From NCBI RefSeq assembly GCF_000188255.1, contig NZ_GL831080.1, positions 1,275,747-1,339,746 of the forward strand: a stretch of 64,000 nucleotides of DNA, given 5' to 3'. Source of the stretch: Actinobacillus ureae ATCC 25976 (GTDB taxonomy: Bacteria > Pseudomonadota > Gammaproteobacteria > Enterobacterales > Pasteurellaceae). Below are positions 14,001-23,500 of this stretch, one piece after another; within the stretch, counting starts at the first letter, position 1, and each line of letters starts with the position of its first letter. The notes beneath the pieces are model-generated. The model was not told the DNA's origin, did not search any database, and saw only the letters and a program-made list of their open reading frames with translations. The translations under genes were made by a program, and so were the position numbers.

Positions 14001-15015
14001 GTGATTTTGCATTTACTGACCACTGAAGCGGATAATTTTCTGCGAGTGTTAACAAGCCACTGCCATTGACATTGCCTCGATCACTTTTCAATGATAATTG
14101 CGATAATTCGACCGATTGTTGATCCGCCTTGGCTTGTAATAAAAGCGATTCCACCTTCACAATAGATTGAGGTGTAATAAATTTTCCATCTTTATCTTTA
14201 ACTTTCTGCTCAATGCGAATATTTTTGGCTTCCAATTGTGGAATTGCCGCATCTAAAGGCAATTTAATCGGTGCTTGTTTAGTCAATAACGGCTGCGCTA
14301 ACTTCTCTTTAATTTTCGTCCAGTTAATGGTAGAAGCGGTCTGTTTTGCTGATTTTTTTGCAATTTCTTGTGCTTTTTCGACAGCTTGTTCCGCACTTGC
14401 CGGTGCAAGTGAAAGAGTTAAGCCGTCCAATTCTGTCGGTGCTAAATTCACCGCTCTACCTTTACCTGAAATGCCTGAATGGAAATGCGTTAAGGCAATA
14501 TCCATCTCATCGACTTTAACTTGGATATTGTCTAAAGCAATCTTTTTAGCCGATATGCCTAACGGTAAATTCAATTCGGTAAAAGGCTCGCTTTGCTTAT
14601 CCGATTGAGAAGGGGGTAATTTGGCAGTATCCACCACAGCGGTTGTATCCTTTAATGCGAGATTTTCGATACAGGTTTCTCGATCCAATAAACAACTAAA
14701 GCCAATATGTAAATCCGCTTGTCCGACAGAAACATCCACGCCATCCATTACAAATTTAGTATCGGATAAAGTTAATCCGTCTTGCAGGCTGCCTGTCACA
14801 CTGCCAATAGTTAATGGTTCGAGAAATTTATCTGCCAGTTCAAAAGCGGTTCGTTGCCCTTTTCCCGTCATTAAAAACACAATAGAAATTAAAATTAGGT
14901 ATAACAAACCACAACCGACATAATGAAACCAATGCCATTTGCGCTTTTTAATGGTTGTTTGTGTTTGTTGTTCCGATTGAACACTTTCTATTTGTTGCTT
15001 ATGCTGTTCACTCAT
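11053..15015 (-). CDS. tamB: Translocation and assembly module subunit TamB
   Basis: TamB is an AsmA/VPS13-like inner-membrane-anchored protein that spans the periplasm. It works with TamA in outer-membrane protein insertion and contributes to phospholipid transport. The 1320-residue product has one N-terminal membrane anchor (about residues 35-55, GCGLLYLILISIVFLM), a long repetitive beta-rich region and the conserved C-terminal DUF490 end (SGDTGSSNSMAAALIGMSLS; VNQAVDLMYRFEFDEMFE). The ATG at 15015 (MSEQHKQQ) is preferred to one eight codons upstream because GGGA lies before it. The terminal phenylalanine-rich end is typical. Confidence 0.94.
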   Translation of the reverse strand: MSEQHKQQIESVQSEQQTQTTIKKRKWHWFHYVGCGLLYLILISIVFLMTGKGQRTAFELADKFLEPLTIGSVTGSLQDGLTLSDTKFVMDGVDVSVGQADLHIGFSCLLDRETCIENLALKDTTAVVDTAKLPPSQSDKQSEPFTELNLPLGISAKKIALDNIQVKVDEMDIALTHFHSGISGKGRAVNLAPTELDGLTLSLAPASAEQAVEKAQEIAKKSAKQTASTINWTKIKEKLAQPLLTKQAPIKLPLDAAIPQLEAKNIRIEQKVKDKDGKFITPQSIVKVESLLLQAKADQQSVELSQLSLKSDRGNVNGSGLLTLAENYPLQWSVNAKSPLLADLKIPASQLKAELKGELFGKTSLDIQTSGAVKANLKGEVQLAEPKTPLNLHLTSDAISYPFIPEKGQEPLKLEQIDLSLRGDLLNYLLDTQVSAAGMGIPASRAHLKGQGELTQFNIEQLALNALEGKANLNGNVNWENGVAWDAKTELNTLNTKSLAPEWAAVLSGGLQSKGYVGRGENGSDWHVEVANLDLNGSLLQKNLQLKGEIKSNNHTLLDVPSATLIYGENNIALKGIFSDKSDFSAQINAPNLTGLLPKLAANIQGNVKLTGKVAEPNLDLDLTAKSLSYDQLNLQNLIAKGKVTTEKTIQGNVDISLAQLAYGDVKVENASLVASGSEANHSLKLTAKGNPIGANLQLSGKFDRLQQVWRGQLSQVAIDSKEFGSFKTNQAVNISYDNKQINANVSAHCWHNPNVNLCFPQAFNAGQEGKVPFEIKQFDLAAVQQFLDKNTQLSGIVNAKGDAAWFKNKQPQVNVELDSKALKLVQKLEGGNSFPSMLAPVSVNATLADNNLKLKTDIKVENNGRLSTDLVMNDVANARKLSGNIQIDQLTLKLIKPLLSGGEAVDGNINARLTVGGAVTAPLLHGTLNLTELRAKATAMPFDVTGGQLALNFHGATSTLTGRVETTESELRLDGDADWRRLDAWKTRVHAQANRFRVNVPNMAKVEFSPNIEVTATPIELILGGNIDIPWARIAVESLPESAVSVSSDEVIMDGSVKQKVPLAQRQIPQKTASGMAIKSNININIGNDVSINAYGLKSHINGTIAVRQGKQGLGLYGQVNLKNGRYASFGQDLLIRKGVISFAGLPSQPTLNIEAIRNPEAMEDPSITAGVKVIGLADSPEVKVFSEPSMSQNETLSYVLTGRSLDNSGDTGSSNSMAAALIGMSLSKSSKTVGAVGSTFGLNDLNVTTAGIGDNTKVEVSASLTPKFKVKYGVGIFAALTELTLRYNLAPRLYLQWVSSVNQAVDLMYRFEFDEMFE

Positions 15016-15042
15016 GGCAATCCCATTTATCCAATACAAATA

Positions 15043-15064
15043 AAGCGGATAAATTTATCCGCTT
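15043..15064. repeat. Perfect 22-bp palindrome between tamA and tamB
   Basis: AAGCGGATAAA / TTTATCCGCTT form an uninterrupted palindrome just after the tamA stop. There is no T-run on the minus strand, so it looks more like an intercistronic stem-loop than a terminator. It carries a partial uptake word (AAGCGG). Confidence 0.7.
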
Positions 15065-15070
15065 AAATCA

Positions 15071-16900
15071 TTATAATTCTGAACCTAAACCAATATAAAA
15101 TTGTACACCTTTGTCATTATTTGGTGCTCTTACCGGTGTAGCTAAATCAAATTTGATTGCACCGATTGGCGAAGCCCAACGTACACCAATCCCCGCACCG
15201 GAATGCAGATCTTTTGCTTTAAATTTATTCGATGCTAAGCCCGTATCATAAAATAGCGCAGCCCACCAATCCAGATAAACTTGGTATTGATATTCAACCG
15301 TTGCGGTAGCAAGGTGGGATGCACCGAGCAACTTACCGTTTTTAGGATCTCTCGGTGAAATATCCTTATAACCAAATCCACGTATACTCATATCACCACC
15401 GGCAAAATAACGTAATGCCGGAGGAATGCGAGTGAAGTCCTTTGAATGAATATAACCGACTTCACCACGTAAGAAGAAACGGTGATGATCAAAATAAGTT
15501 CTTACCCAAGCGCTCGATGCCTTCCAACTATAGAAATTTACATCGGAGGCTAATGCTTTCGCTCCCCAGTTAACTGTCAATTTTTGGCTATCGCCCCAAA
15601 GTGGGAAACGATTACCATCCGAACGAGTACGGTTTAATGAAGTGGTCGGATAAACTAACAGGGTACGATGAGACTCATTCGCTTGTGTAAATGAGTCGTA
15701 ACGCGCTTTTACTCCAGCAGAAAAAGACCAGCCGGTTTCATGTGTCCAAAAGCGCTGAAAGCCTAATGTTGCAGCGGTTGACTTTGTATCATTTTGATCT
15801 TCGTTTTCTAATGCGCCTGAGAACTGATAATAATAATGGAGCGGATCTTCTCTTAACGGAATATTATAACCGAATTCAAAACGTTGCTCCGGCGCGGAAA
15901 TATAGGTACGAGATTCAATACTGTGTCCACGGCTATTAATCCACGGCTTTTTCCAGTTTAACTGAAAACGAGGCCCCACATCGGTTGCGAAACCAATACC
16001 GACTTCCACGTCATTTTTCTTTTTAGGCTGAAATAGCACATTTAAATCAACTACTTTCTCTTTTTCATTTAAATGAGGCTCAACCAATACCGAGGTAAAC
16101 CAATCGCTTGAAGAGTAATCCGAAGTCATTTGTGAAAGATCATTGGCATAATAAGGCTCACCGGACTTCACTTTTAAGATATTACGCAAATATTCTTCTT
16201 TAATTTGATTATAGGTAAACGTAATTTCGCCATAACGATAACGAATACCACTGTCATAACCTAAACGCCAATCCGCCGAATGTTCTTTCGGATAAATTTC
16301 TAAACGATGATACAACCAATGCCCGTCAAAATACCCTTTCTTAAACGCTAAGCTTTCAATATTACTTTTAAAGCCATCATATTGTTCATGGTCTAAATTC
16401 GTGTTTTTTTTCGGTACGGATTCAACTAATTTCGTAAAGTCTTCATCTTTACCTGCTTCGCCAATAATCCGAATATCCGTTTCGTCAATTTTTACTTTTT
16501 GACTATCAAGTTCAACATTTAACGTAAGTAAAGGTTTTTTACCTGCACGAGGCGTTTGAACAAATTGATATTGCGTATTGTAATAACCTTTTGCTCTCAA
16601 GGCCTTATCAACAGCAGTTTGCACCAGATATTGATGTCGCTCGGAACCATCCGCATACTCCTTTGCAATTTGCCCGAGGTATACCTTCACATTCGCCCAA
16701 GCATCTTTATCTTTTTTCTCAATACCTTTTACTTCAAGATCAACTAACGCTTCCTCTTTTTCCGAAGCCTCCGCATACTCAGCAGACTGTTCTTCAGGTG
16801 AATCAGCCTCAGAAACTTGCGGCTCAGTCGTTTCTGCTAAAGTAAATTGAGTAAAAGCAAGCAAACAGCTTGTCGTTAATAGACCTAATTTAAAATTCAC
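15071..16900 (-). CDS. tamA: Outer-membrane assembly factor TamA
   Basis: TamA is the Omp85-family outer-membrane partner of TamB. The 609-residue product has a signal peptide (MNFKLGLLTTSCLLAFTQF, cleaved near LAET), an acidic linker (about residues 25-50), POTRA domains to about residue 300 and a 16-stranded barrel with the Omp85 motif block (YFAGGDMSIRGFGYKDISP) and a C-terminal barrel end. The acidic spacer before POTRA1 lengthens it by about 30 residues over E. coli TamA. It lies 55 bp upstream of tamB, the usual operon. Confidence 0.94.
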   Translation of the reverse strand: MNFKLGLLTTSCLLAFTQFTLAETTEPQVSEADSPEEQSAEYAEASEKEEALVDLEVKGIEKKDKDAWANVKVYLGQIAKEYADGSERHQYLVQTAVDKALRAKGYYNTQYQFVQTPRAGKKPLLTLNVELDSQKVKIDETDIRIIGEAGKDEDFTKLVESVPKKNTNLDHEQYDGFKSNIESLAFKKGYFDGHWLYHRLEIYPKEHSADWRLGYDSGIRYRYGEITFTYNQIKEEYLRNILKVKSGEPYYANDLSQMTSDYSSSDWFTSVLVEPHLNEKEKVVDLNVLFQPKKKNDVEVGIGFATDVGPRFQLNWKKPWINSRGHSIESRTYISAPEQRFEFGYNIPLREDPLHYYYQFSGALENEDQNDTKSTAATLGFQRFWTHETGWSFSAGVKARYDSFTQANESHRTLLVYPTTSLNRTRSDGNRFPLWGDSQKLTVNWGAKALASDVNFYSWKASSAWVRTYFDHHRFFLRGEVGYIHSKDFTRIPPALRYFAGGDMSIRGFGYKDISPRDPKNGKLLGASHLATATVEYQYQVYLDWWAALFYDTGLASNKFKAKDLHSGAGIGVRWASPIGAIKFDLATPVRAPNNDKGVQFYIGLGSEL

Positions 16901-16920
16901 TTCGTTATTATCCTAAACAT

Positions 16921-17769
16921 TTAATCTTTCGGAATGCCTCTTAACAAAGGAACCGCATTAAACGGCGCAATTGAAGTCGGTGCCGGAGGATTATCAAATA
17001 CCATAATTAATGTTCTTTCTGGTACTACCGTTTCATTTCGCCACAAGCTTCCCATGCTCACAAGTTGAATATCTTGAGGTAAATTAGCAATTCCTTGCTC
17101 AAGAACAGCAACGCTATTCTTTCTTGGGTGTCCAATTAAAATCGCACTACCGTGCTTACGAGCATATTCAATTGCGGCATTAAATTGGCGCTGAACATCA
17201 CTTAGCGCATCACTGTCATCTAAAAATAAATTTCGTTCTAATGCTTTTACCCCGTATTCCCTTGCCACTTTAGCCGCCACACTCGGACCGGTTTTACTGT
17301 CTAGAAAGAACAACTGTTGCTGCGCCATCACTTTCATCAAATGACTCATCGTGGTTCTATCTGCCGTTGCTCCACTGCCCATATGGTTATTCAGCCCGAT
17401 TGCATAAGGTACTTGATTACGTGCTGCCTGTATAAGCTGAGCAACTTTCACCTCACTAGCCCCAATCATCAATGCGCCCGACTCTATCGGTTGCTGCTTA
17501 TTCTTCGGCTGCATCGGTAAATGAATCAGCACATCTCGTTTTTGCTCATAAGCTTTCTTTGCACGCGCTGTTGCGTAAGGCGCAACAGGAATAATAGCAA
17601 CACTCACTTCTTTCGGCAATGCATAAATCGCGTTATCTTTTTTCATTCGATAACCGATATCATCAATCACAATCGCTAATTTTCCTGCATGGGCAAGCGG
17701 TGTAATTAGCAGTAAACTTTGCAAAAAAATCGCTAAAATAGACCGCTTATTTCCAAATAAATTCCACAT
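16921..17769 (-). CDS. yibQ: Divergent polysaccharide deacetylase family protein (YibQ)
   Basis: YibQ-type proteins are secreted members of the divergent polysaccharide deacetylase family; their substrate is not established. The 282-residue product has a signal peptide or anchor (residues 10-28, ending TPLAHAG), then GKLAIVIDDIGYR, VSVAIIPVAPYA, VLIHLPMQP, GLNNHMGSGATAD and FFLDSKTGPS, which match the family blocks. The ATG at 17769 shares one base with the envC stop (TAATG). An earlier in-frame TTG is less likely. Placement directly after envC is conserved in gammaproteobacteria and suggests a role near the septum or cell wall. Confidence 0.88.
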   Translation of the reverse strand: MWNLFGNKRSILAIFLQSLLLITPLAHAGKLAIVIDDIGYRMKKDNAIYALPKEVSVAIIPVAPYATARAKKAYEQKRDVLIHLPMQPKNKQQPIESGALMIGASEVKVAQLIQAARNQVPYAIGLNNHMGSGATADRTTMSHLMKVMAQQQLFFLDSKTGPSVAAKVAREYGVKALERNLFLDDSDALSDVQRQFNAAIEYARKHGSAILIGHPRKNSVAVLEQGIANLPQDIQLVSMGSLWRNETVVPERTLIMVFDNPPAPTSIAPFNAVPLLRGIPKD

Positions 17770-18971
17770 TATTTCACCCAACCCATTGGATTTTTCGGAT
17801 TTCCCTTGCGACGAATTTCAAAATACAGCGCTGAGCGATTTTGTCCGCCCGAATTACCAACACTCGCAATCTGCTGACCGGCTGAGACACGGCTGCCTTT
17901 ACGAACGGAAACAGATTGGTTATATCCGTATAACGACATATCACCATTACCATGATCCACCACCACAACTTGCCCATAACCTTGTAGCCAGTCCGCCAAA
18001 ATTACTCGCCCACCGGCAATTGCTCGTACCGGTGAGCCTGCGCTTGCTGCAATTACTACACCATGCCAAGTGACTTCGCCCATTTGACGAGAACCAAAAC
18101 TATTCACCACTTTACCCGCCACCGGCATATTAAATTGTTTGTTCGGTGCACCTAAACCGCTACCGGCTCTAACTTGTTGTTTTTCTTGCTCGGTCGCCTT
18201 ACGCTTCTCTTCATTATTTTTTTTCTGTTCTAATTTAGCAATTTCTTGTTTTTCTTGTCGTTCCGACTCTGCTGCAGCCTTAGCTAATTTATTACGTAAT
18301 GCCGATTCATTACTTTTTAATGCTTCTAAACGACTTTCATCTTTTTCTAAAGTTTTATTGATTGAGAGTAAAGTTTTTTCACGTTCATTCTGAACTTTCT
18401 TTAAATCTTTTTCTTGTTTCTTTTGTTCTGTTAATTGTGTCTGTTGCCCTTTTTGTTGATCTCTTAGCTCATCACGACGATCTTTTAATTCCTTTTGGAT
18501 ACGTCTTAATTCATTAATTGCATCAATACGCACCCGATTAATATGTTCATAATAAGCCGTCATACGACCTGCATTTTTTGCATTCTCCGACATTAAATGT
18601 TCCAATACTGAAGGATGAATCCCTGAACGATAAGCCGAATCTAGTTGTTCTTTTAATTTCTCTTTTTGCTCTTTTTCTTGTTTTTCTAAACGTTGAATTT
18701 CTTGTTCTGTTCTTTTAATTGCTTGACGTGTTTCAGTTAAAGACATCTGTGTTTCCTTCAATTTATCAAGCACTTTTCCCATTTCAACTTCTTGTGTTTT
18801 TAATGTGGACTGAAGTGTATTACGCTTTTGGCGCTGTTCATTAATTTTGCTTTGTTGCTGCTTAATTTTTTGCTGAATATTTGACAATTCCGTAGCCATC
18901 ACAGACGGAAAAGAAAAAGAGGCAACGCCCAAAAAGGTTAGCGTTAAATAAAGAGGTCGGAGCGCTTTCAC
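17769..18971 (-). CDS. envC: Murein hydrolase activator EnvC
   Basis: EnvC is a periplasmic activator of the septal amidases AmiA/AmiB. The product has a signal peptide (ending SVMATE), a long coiled coil rich in K, E and Q (about residues 30-270) and a C-terminal LytM/M23 domain (GVVIAASAGSPVRAIAGG; VVVVDHGNGDMSLYGYN; YFEIRRKGNPKNPMGWVK). The HxxxD and HxH zinc ligands of active M23 peptidases are not all present, as expected for an activator. The start is uncertain: the GTG at 18971 is used here (400 residues); a TTG nine codons upstream is possible. Confidence 0.92.
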   Translation of the reverse strand: MKALRPLYLTLTFLGVASFSFPSVMATELSNIQQKIKQQQSKINEQRQKRNTLQSTLKTQEVEMGKVLDKLKETQMSLTETRQAIKRTEQEIQRLEKQEKEQKEKLKEQLDSAYRSGIHPSVLEHLMSENAKNAGRMTAYYEHINRVRIDAINELRRIQKELKDRRDELRDQQKGQQTQLTEQKKQEKDLKKVQNEREKTLLSINKTLEKDESRLEALKSNESALRNKLAKAAAESERQEKQEIAKLEQKKNNEEKRKATEQEKQQVRAGSGLGAPNKQFNMPVAGKVVNSFGSRQMGEVTWHGVVIAASAGSPVRAIAGGRVILADWLQGYGQVVVVDHGNGDMSLYGYNQSVSVRKGSRVSAGQQIASVGNSGGQNRSALYFEIRRKGNPKNPMGWVK

Positions 18972-19087
18972 AAAAATATACCTATATTCAAGAAACAATT
19001 GTCAATTACAAAATGGCTTATTCTAATAAAATATTTGAGTAAAATCAGCTTTTCTGTGCCTTTTGTAAAAAGAAATCATCTAACTAT

Positions 19088-19115
19088 TTCAAAGTAAGCC
19101 GATTTTTGCTATAAA
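19088..19115 (+). promoter_or_regulatory. Probable gpmA promoter
   Basis: TTCAAA, 16 bp, TATAAA lies about 40 bp before the gpmA ATG. It is a moderate match to the sigma70 consensus. Confidence 0.5.
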
Positions 19116-19155
19116 TACCGCGTTTTCAAATCAACTTAAAAACATAGGAGTCTTT

Positions 19156-19839
19156 ATGGAATTAGTATTTATTCGCCACGGTTTCAGTGAGTGGAATGCT
19201 AAAAACTTATTTACAGGTTGGCGTGATGTTAACTTAACAGAACGTGGTATTGAAGAAGCAAAAGCTGCAGGTCAAAAATTAAAAGCAGCTGGTTATGAGT
19301 TCGATATCGCTTTCACTTCTGTTTTAACTCGTGCAATCAAAACTTGTAACATCGTATTAGAAGAGTCTAATCAATTATGGATTCCACAAGTTAAAAACTG
19401 GCGTTTAAACGAGCGTCACTACGGTGCGTTACAAGGTTTAGACAAAAAAGCAACCGCTGAACAATACGGTGACGAACAAGTTCACATTTGGCGCCGTTCT
19501 TACGACATTTCTCCACCGGATTTAGATGCAGCAGATCCAAATTCTGCACATAACGACCGTCGTTATGCTCACTTACCAAAAGATGTGATTCCAAATGCAG
19601 AAAACCTCAAAATCACTTTAGAACGTGTTTTACCATTCTGGGAAGATCAAATTGCACCAGCATTATTATCTGGTAAGCGTGTACTTGTAACTGCACACGG
19701 TAACTCTCTTCGTGCACTAGCAAAACATATCATCGGTATTTCTGATGAAGAGATCATGGATTTCGAAATCCCTACCGGTCAACCGTTAGTATTAAAATTA
19801 GATGACAAATTAAATTTCGTAGAAAAATTCTACTTATAA
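19156..19839 (+). CDS. gpmA: 2,3-bisphosphoglycerate-dependent phosphoglycerate mutase
   Basis: GpmA interconverts 3- and 2-phosphoglycerate in glycolysis, cytosolic. The 227-residue product has the catalytic RHG near the N-terminus ([18 protein letters not shown]), the catalytic Glu region ([16 protein letters not shown]) and the second histidine ([15 protein letters not shown]). The ATG follows a strong AGGAG at 7 nt. Length is the short cofactor-dependent form. Monocistronic, ended by a strong hairpin. Confidence 0.97.
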   Translation: MELVFIRHGFSEWNAKNLFTGWRDVNLTERGIEEAKAAGQKLKAAGYEFDIAFTSVLTRAIKTCNIVLEESNQLWIPQVKNWRLNERHYGALQGLDKKATAEQYGDEQVHIWRRSYDISPPDLDAADPNSAHNDRRYAHLPKDVIPNAENLKITLERVLPFWEDQIAPALLSGKRVLVTAHGNSLRALAKHIIGISDEEIMDFEIPTGQPLVLKLDDKLNFVEKFYL

Positions 19840-19861
19840 TTTAGTTTGTTACTCAAAACAA

Positions 19862-19887
19862 AAACGCTCGGGAAATCCCGAGCGTTT
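19862..19887 (+). terminator. gpmA terminator
   Basis: A 12-bp perfect stem (AAACGCTCGGGA / TCCCGAGCGTTT) with a 2-nt apex is followed by CTTTTTTTTC. It lies between gpmA and the convergent argO-like gene. Confidence 0.92.
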
Positions 19888-19920
19888 CTTTTTTTCAAAA
19901 ACTTCTGTAAATTTAACCGC

Positions 19921-20556
19921 TTACCAAGCAAAGATTTGCTTAGCTAACTGGAAAGCGTATAGTACCAAACTTATCGCAACCACATACATAGTCACACCAG
20001 TAATAAAATCCAAGATTTGCCATGTCCTACGCTTTTCAAAATAAGGTGAAAGAAAACCTGCGCCATAACCCACGCCGAAAAACCATAAAAAAGAACAGCT
20101 TAGCGCTCCGGCAAGAAACTCCATTTTACCGATAAAGTCCACATTTCCACCGATTCCACCTAAAATCACCACCGTATCAATATAAACGTGTGGATTTAAA
20201 AAGGTAATCGCAAAAGTAATCATTAAAGCTTTTTTCAAACTTGTCGCATTTTCATTACTGGCTGTTAAGGCTTCACTACTCTTAAAAATACTAATAAACG
20301 AACGACTACCATAGGTAAATAGAAAAAATGCCCCGAGTAATGAAATGACTAAGCTTAAAGTAGGCAAATTCGCCACAATAGAACCTAGCCCTAACACACC
20401 TAATGTCATTAAAAATACATCACCTAAAAAGCAAAGTGATGCTACCCAAAAAACGTGTTGCTTTAAGATTCCTTGTTTAAGTAGAAAAGCGTTTTGTGCA
20501 CCGATTGACACGATCAATCCGAAACAAACAATGAATCCCTGAATAAAAATTTCCAT
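19921..20556 (-). CDS. LysE/ArgO-family amino-acid exporter
   Basis: Members of this family export basic amino acids (ArgO, LysE). The 211-residue product has about six membrane segments, the N-terminal SIGAQNAFLLKQGI block and the FLNPHVYIDTVVILGGIGG motif typical of ArgO. Similarity is clearly to ArgO/LysE rather than RhtB, but the substrate is inferred. It is convergent with gpmA and divergent from udk, sharing a 116-bp intergenic region. Confidence 0.88.
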   Translation of the reverse strand: MEIFIQGFIVCFGLIVSIGAQNAFLLKQGILKQHVFWVASLCFLGDVFLMTLGVLGLGSIVANLPTLSLVISLLGAFFLFTYGSRSFISIFKSSEALTASNENATSLKKALMITFAITFLNPHVYIDTVVILGGIGGNVDFIGKMEFLAGALSCSFLWFFGVGYGAGFLSPYFEKRRTWQILDFITGVTMYVVAISLVLYAFQLAKQIFAW

Positions 20557-20672
20557 TTTTCCCTCAAATTAAGTCAATATGCAGTCAATTATACGCAAAT
20601 TTTTACAAAAATGCGGTATAATCTCCCGAATTTTTTGTCCCTTTCTTAACGAATAGTATTTAGGAACCGATT

Positions 20673-21329
20673 ATGTCTGAAACAATTGAAAACCAAGCTT
20701 GCATTGTCATTGCAATTGCCGGCGCTTCCGCTTCCGGAAAAAGCCTTATTGCATCAACTATCTATAAAGAATTAAAAGAAGAATTAGGTTCGGATGACAT
20801 CGGTATAATTTCTGAAGATGCGTATTATAAAGACCAAACGCATTTAACCATGGATGAGCGTATCAAAACTAACTATGACCATCCTAACTCCATAGATCAC
20901 CATTTACTGGTAGAACACTTACGTCAGCTCAAACAAGGTCAAGCGATTGAAATTCCGGAATACGACTACGCAGAACATAACCGTAAAACGACAACTAAAC
21001 ACTTTGCGCCGAAAAAAATTATTATTTTAGAAGGTATTTTGCTGTTAACCGACGAAGAGATTCGTAACGAAATCAACGTTTCTATTTTCGTGGATGCGCC
21101 GTTAGATATTTGTTTTATTCGCCGTTTACAGCGTGATTTGGTGGAACGTGGGCGTTCAATGGAATCGGTAATTACCCAATATCGTAAAACTGTGCGTCCA
21201 ATGTTCTTACAATTTATTGAGCCGTCAAAACAGTATGCTGATATTATCGTACCGAAAGGCGGTAAAAACCGTATTGCGATCAATATCTTAAAAGCGCAAA
21301 TTAAACAATTATTGGCGGTAAAAAAATAG
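20673..21329 (+). CDS. udk: Uridine kinase
   Basis: Udk phosphorylates uridine and cytidine in pyrimidine salvage. The 218-residue product has Walker A GASASGKS, the [13 protein letters not shown] and [10 protein letters not shown] substrate segments, [12 protein letters not shown] and the lid [25 protein letters not shown] at 20617-20622 is a likely -10. It is followed at 11 bp by dcd, so the two form a pyrimidine nucleotide operon. Confidence 0.97.
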   Translation: MSETIENQACIVIAIAGASASGKSLIASTIYKELKEELGSDDIGIISEDAYYKDQTHLTMDERIKTNYDHPNSIDHHLLVEHLRQLKQGQAIEIPEYDYAEHNRKTTTKHFAPKKIIILEGILLLTDEEIRNEINVSIFVDAPLDICFIRRLQRDLVERGRSMESVITQYRKTVRPMFLQFIEPSKQYADIIVPKGGKNRIAINILKAQIKQLLAVKK

Positions 21330-21340
21330 GATAAACAACT

Positions 21341-21925
21341 ATGCGTTTATGTGACACAGATATAGAACGTTATTTAGATGAAGGCAAAATTGCGATTGAG
21401 CCTCGTCCATCAAATGATAAAATCTCAGGGGCGACTGTTGATGTTCGCTTAGGTAATTCATTCCGTGTATTTCGTGAACACGCAACGCCTTATATTGATT
21501 TAAGCGGCCCTCGTGAACAAGTCACCGCCCAACTGAATAAAGTGATGAGCGATGAAATTATTATCGCTGATGGTGATGCGTTTTTCCTGCACCCTAGCGA
21601 ACTCGCACTTGCGACGACATTAGAGTCGGTTACCTTACCGGATAATATTGTAGGCTGGCTAGACGGGCGCTCTTCTTTAGCTCGCTTAGGCTTGATGGTA
21701 CACGTAACCGCCCACCGAATCGATCCGGGTTGGCACGGCAAAATCGTATTAGAATTTTTCAATGCTGGTAAATTGCCGCTTGCTTTACGCCCTAATATGG
21801 CAATCGGTGCATTAAGTTTCGAAGTGTTAAGCGACCATGCGGCAAAACCTTATAATACCCGTAAAGACGCAAAATATAAAAATCAACAAAGTGCGGTTTG
21901 TAGCCGTATCAATCAAGACGATTAA
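21341..21925 (+). CDS. dcd: dCTP deaminase
   Basis: Dcd converts dCTP to dUTP, the main route to dTMP in enterics and relatives. The 194-residue product has the trimeric dUTPase-like fold motifs: [41 protein letters not shown] with the catalytic Glu in [10 protein letters not shown], and the C-terminal [13 protein letters not shown]. Length matches E. coli Dcd. Co-transcribed with udk. Confidence 0.97.
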   Translation: MRLCDTDIERYLDEGKIAIEPRPSNDKISGATVDVRLGNSFRVFREHATPYIDLSGPREQVTAQLNKVMSDEIIIADGDAFFLHPSELALATTLESVTLPDNIVGWLDGRSSLARLGLMVHVTAHRIDPGWHGKIVLEFFNAGKLPLALRPNMAIGALSFEVLSDHAAKPYNTRKDAKYKNQQSAVCSRINQDD

Positions 21926-22000
21926 TGCGATAAGCGGTCAAAATCTCCAATTTTTGCAAAAGATTAACGAAATTTAACCGTTTGTAAACTTATCAAGCAT

Positions 22001-22028
22001 AAAAAAGAGATCCGAAGATCTCTTTTTT
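22001..22028. terminator. Bidirectional terminator between dcd and pntB
   Basis: A 12-bp perfect stem (AAAAAAGAGATC / GATCTCTTTTTT) with loop CGAA lies between convergent genes and serves both strands. Confidence 0.92.
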
Positions 22029-22041
22029 TATTATCGCTAGA

Positions 22042-23490
22042 TTAGCTATTTAATGCTCTCAAAATGTCATCCACACGCTCTTTCGCATCACCGAATAACA
22101 TTTGGGTATTTTCTTTAAAGAAAAGAGGGTTTTGAACGCCTGCGTAACCAACCGCCATTGAACGTTTGAATACGATAACGTTTTGTGCTTTCCACACTTC
22201 TAATACCGGCATACCTGCGATTGGGCTTGACGGATCATCTAATGCCGCTGGGTTTACCGTGTCATTTGCACCGATAACCAATACAACATCGGTTTCTTCG
22301 AAATCATCATTGATTTCATCCATTTCAAGCACGACATCGTAAGGTACTTTCGCTTCTGCAAGTAATACGTTCATATGACCCGGTAAACGACCCGCAACAG
22401 GGTGAATACCAAAGCGTACATTCACACCTTTCTCACGTAATTTCGCGGTAATTTCCGCAACCGGATATTGTGCTTGTGCCACTGCCATACCGTATCCCGG
22501 TGTGATGATCACAGAACTTGCATTTTTCAGCATTTCTGCCACTTCTTCTGCTGTTGTTTCACGGTGTTCGCCTTGTTCTTCATCACCTGAGCTTGCTTTA
22601 ACTTCTGTACCGAAGCCACCTGCAATCACACTGATAAATGAACGGTTCATTGCTTTACACATGATGTAAGACAGAATCGCACCTGATGAACCGACTAACG
22701 CACCGGTTACAATGAGTAAGTCATTGCTTAACATAAAACCGGCTGCCGCTGCTGCCCAACCTGAATACGAGTTCAGCATTGAAACCACTACCGGCATATC
22801 CGCACCACCGATAGATGATACTAAGTGCCAACCGAATACTAATGCGATTACCGTCATAATCAACACAGGGAAAATATTGTGCGGATTATTTAGGAATACC
22901 ACCATTAATAACGCAGAAACGATTAATGCCGCTAAGTTCCATTTGTGTTTGTGCGGGATATTTAATGCCGCCGAAGACACTTTACGACCGAATAGTTTGC
23001 CGCTTAATTTACCGAATGCTACTAATGAACCAGAGAAAGTCACCGCACCGATAAAGATACCAAGGAACACTTCAACGTTATGAATGTTAGCTAGTATTGC
23101 TTGTTCTGCGTGGAATGCCGCTAATGCAATTTCATCTAAATTTGCCGGCGGAATCGCATCTACGTGTAAACCGTAGCTGTTAAAACCAACTAATACCGCA
23201 GCTAAACCTACAAAGCTATGCAGAATCGCCACTAACTCCGGCATTTCCGTCATTTCAACTTTTAACGCTTTTTTGACACCGATAAAGCCACCGATTGCCA
23301 TTGCGATTAAGATCCAAAGCGTGCCGTGTGATTGTGGACCGAAGATAGTTGCGACTAACGCAATCGCCATACCGGCAATACCGTACCAACAACCTGCTTT
23401 TGCCGTTTCGTGTTTAGAAAGTCCTGCTAAACTCATAATAAAGAGAATCGCAGCAATAATATATGCAGCTGTTACAAATCCAAAAGACAT
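22042..23490 (-). CDS. pntB: NAD(P) transhydrogenase subunit beta
   Basis: PntB forms, with PntA, the proton-translocating transhydrogenase of the inner membrane that makes NADPH from NADH. The 482-residue product has nine or so membrane helices followed by the NADP-binding domain dIII ([70 protein letters not shown]). The ATG at 23490 ([10 protein letters not shown]) follows AAGGAG at 6 nt and replaces a longer in-frame start that would overlap pntA. It begins 10 bp after pntA. Confidence 0.97.
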   Translation of the reverse strand: MSFGFVTAAYIIAAILFIMSLAGLSKHETAKAGCWYGIAGMAIALVATIFGPQSHGTLWILIAMAIGGFIGVKKALKVEMTEMPELVAILHSFVGLAAVLVGFNSYGLHVDAIPPANLDEIALAAFHAEQAILANIHNVEVFLGIFIGAVTFSGSLVAFGKLSGKLFGRKVSSAALNIPHKHKWNLAALIVSALLMVVFLNNPHNIFPVLIMTVIALVFGWHLVSSIGGADMPVVVSMLNSYSGWAAAAAGFMLSNDLLIVTGALVGSSGAILSYIMCKAMNRSFISVIAGGFGTEVKASSGDEEQGEHRETTAEEVAEMLKNASSVIITPGYGMAVAQAQYPVAEITAKLREKGVNVRFGIHPVAGRLPGHMNVLLAEAKVPYDVVLEMDEINDDFEETDVVLVIGANDTVNPAALDDPSSPIAGMPVLEVWKAQNVIVFKRSMAVGYAGVQNPLFFKENTQMLFGDAKERVDDILRALNS

Positions 23491-23500
23491 GAGTTTCTCC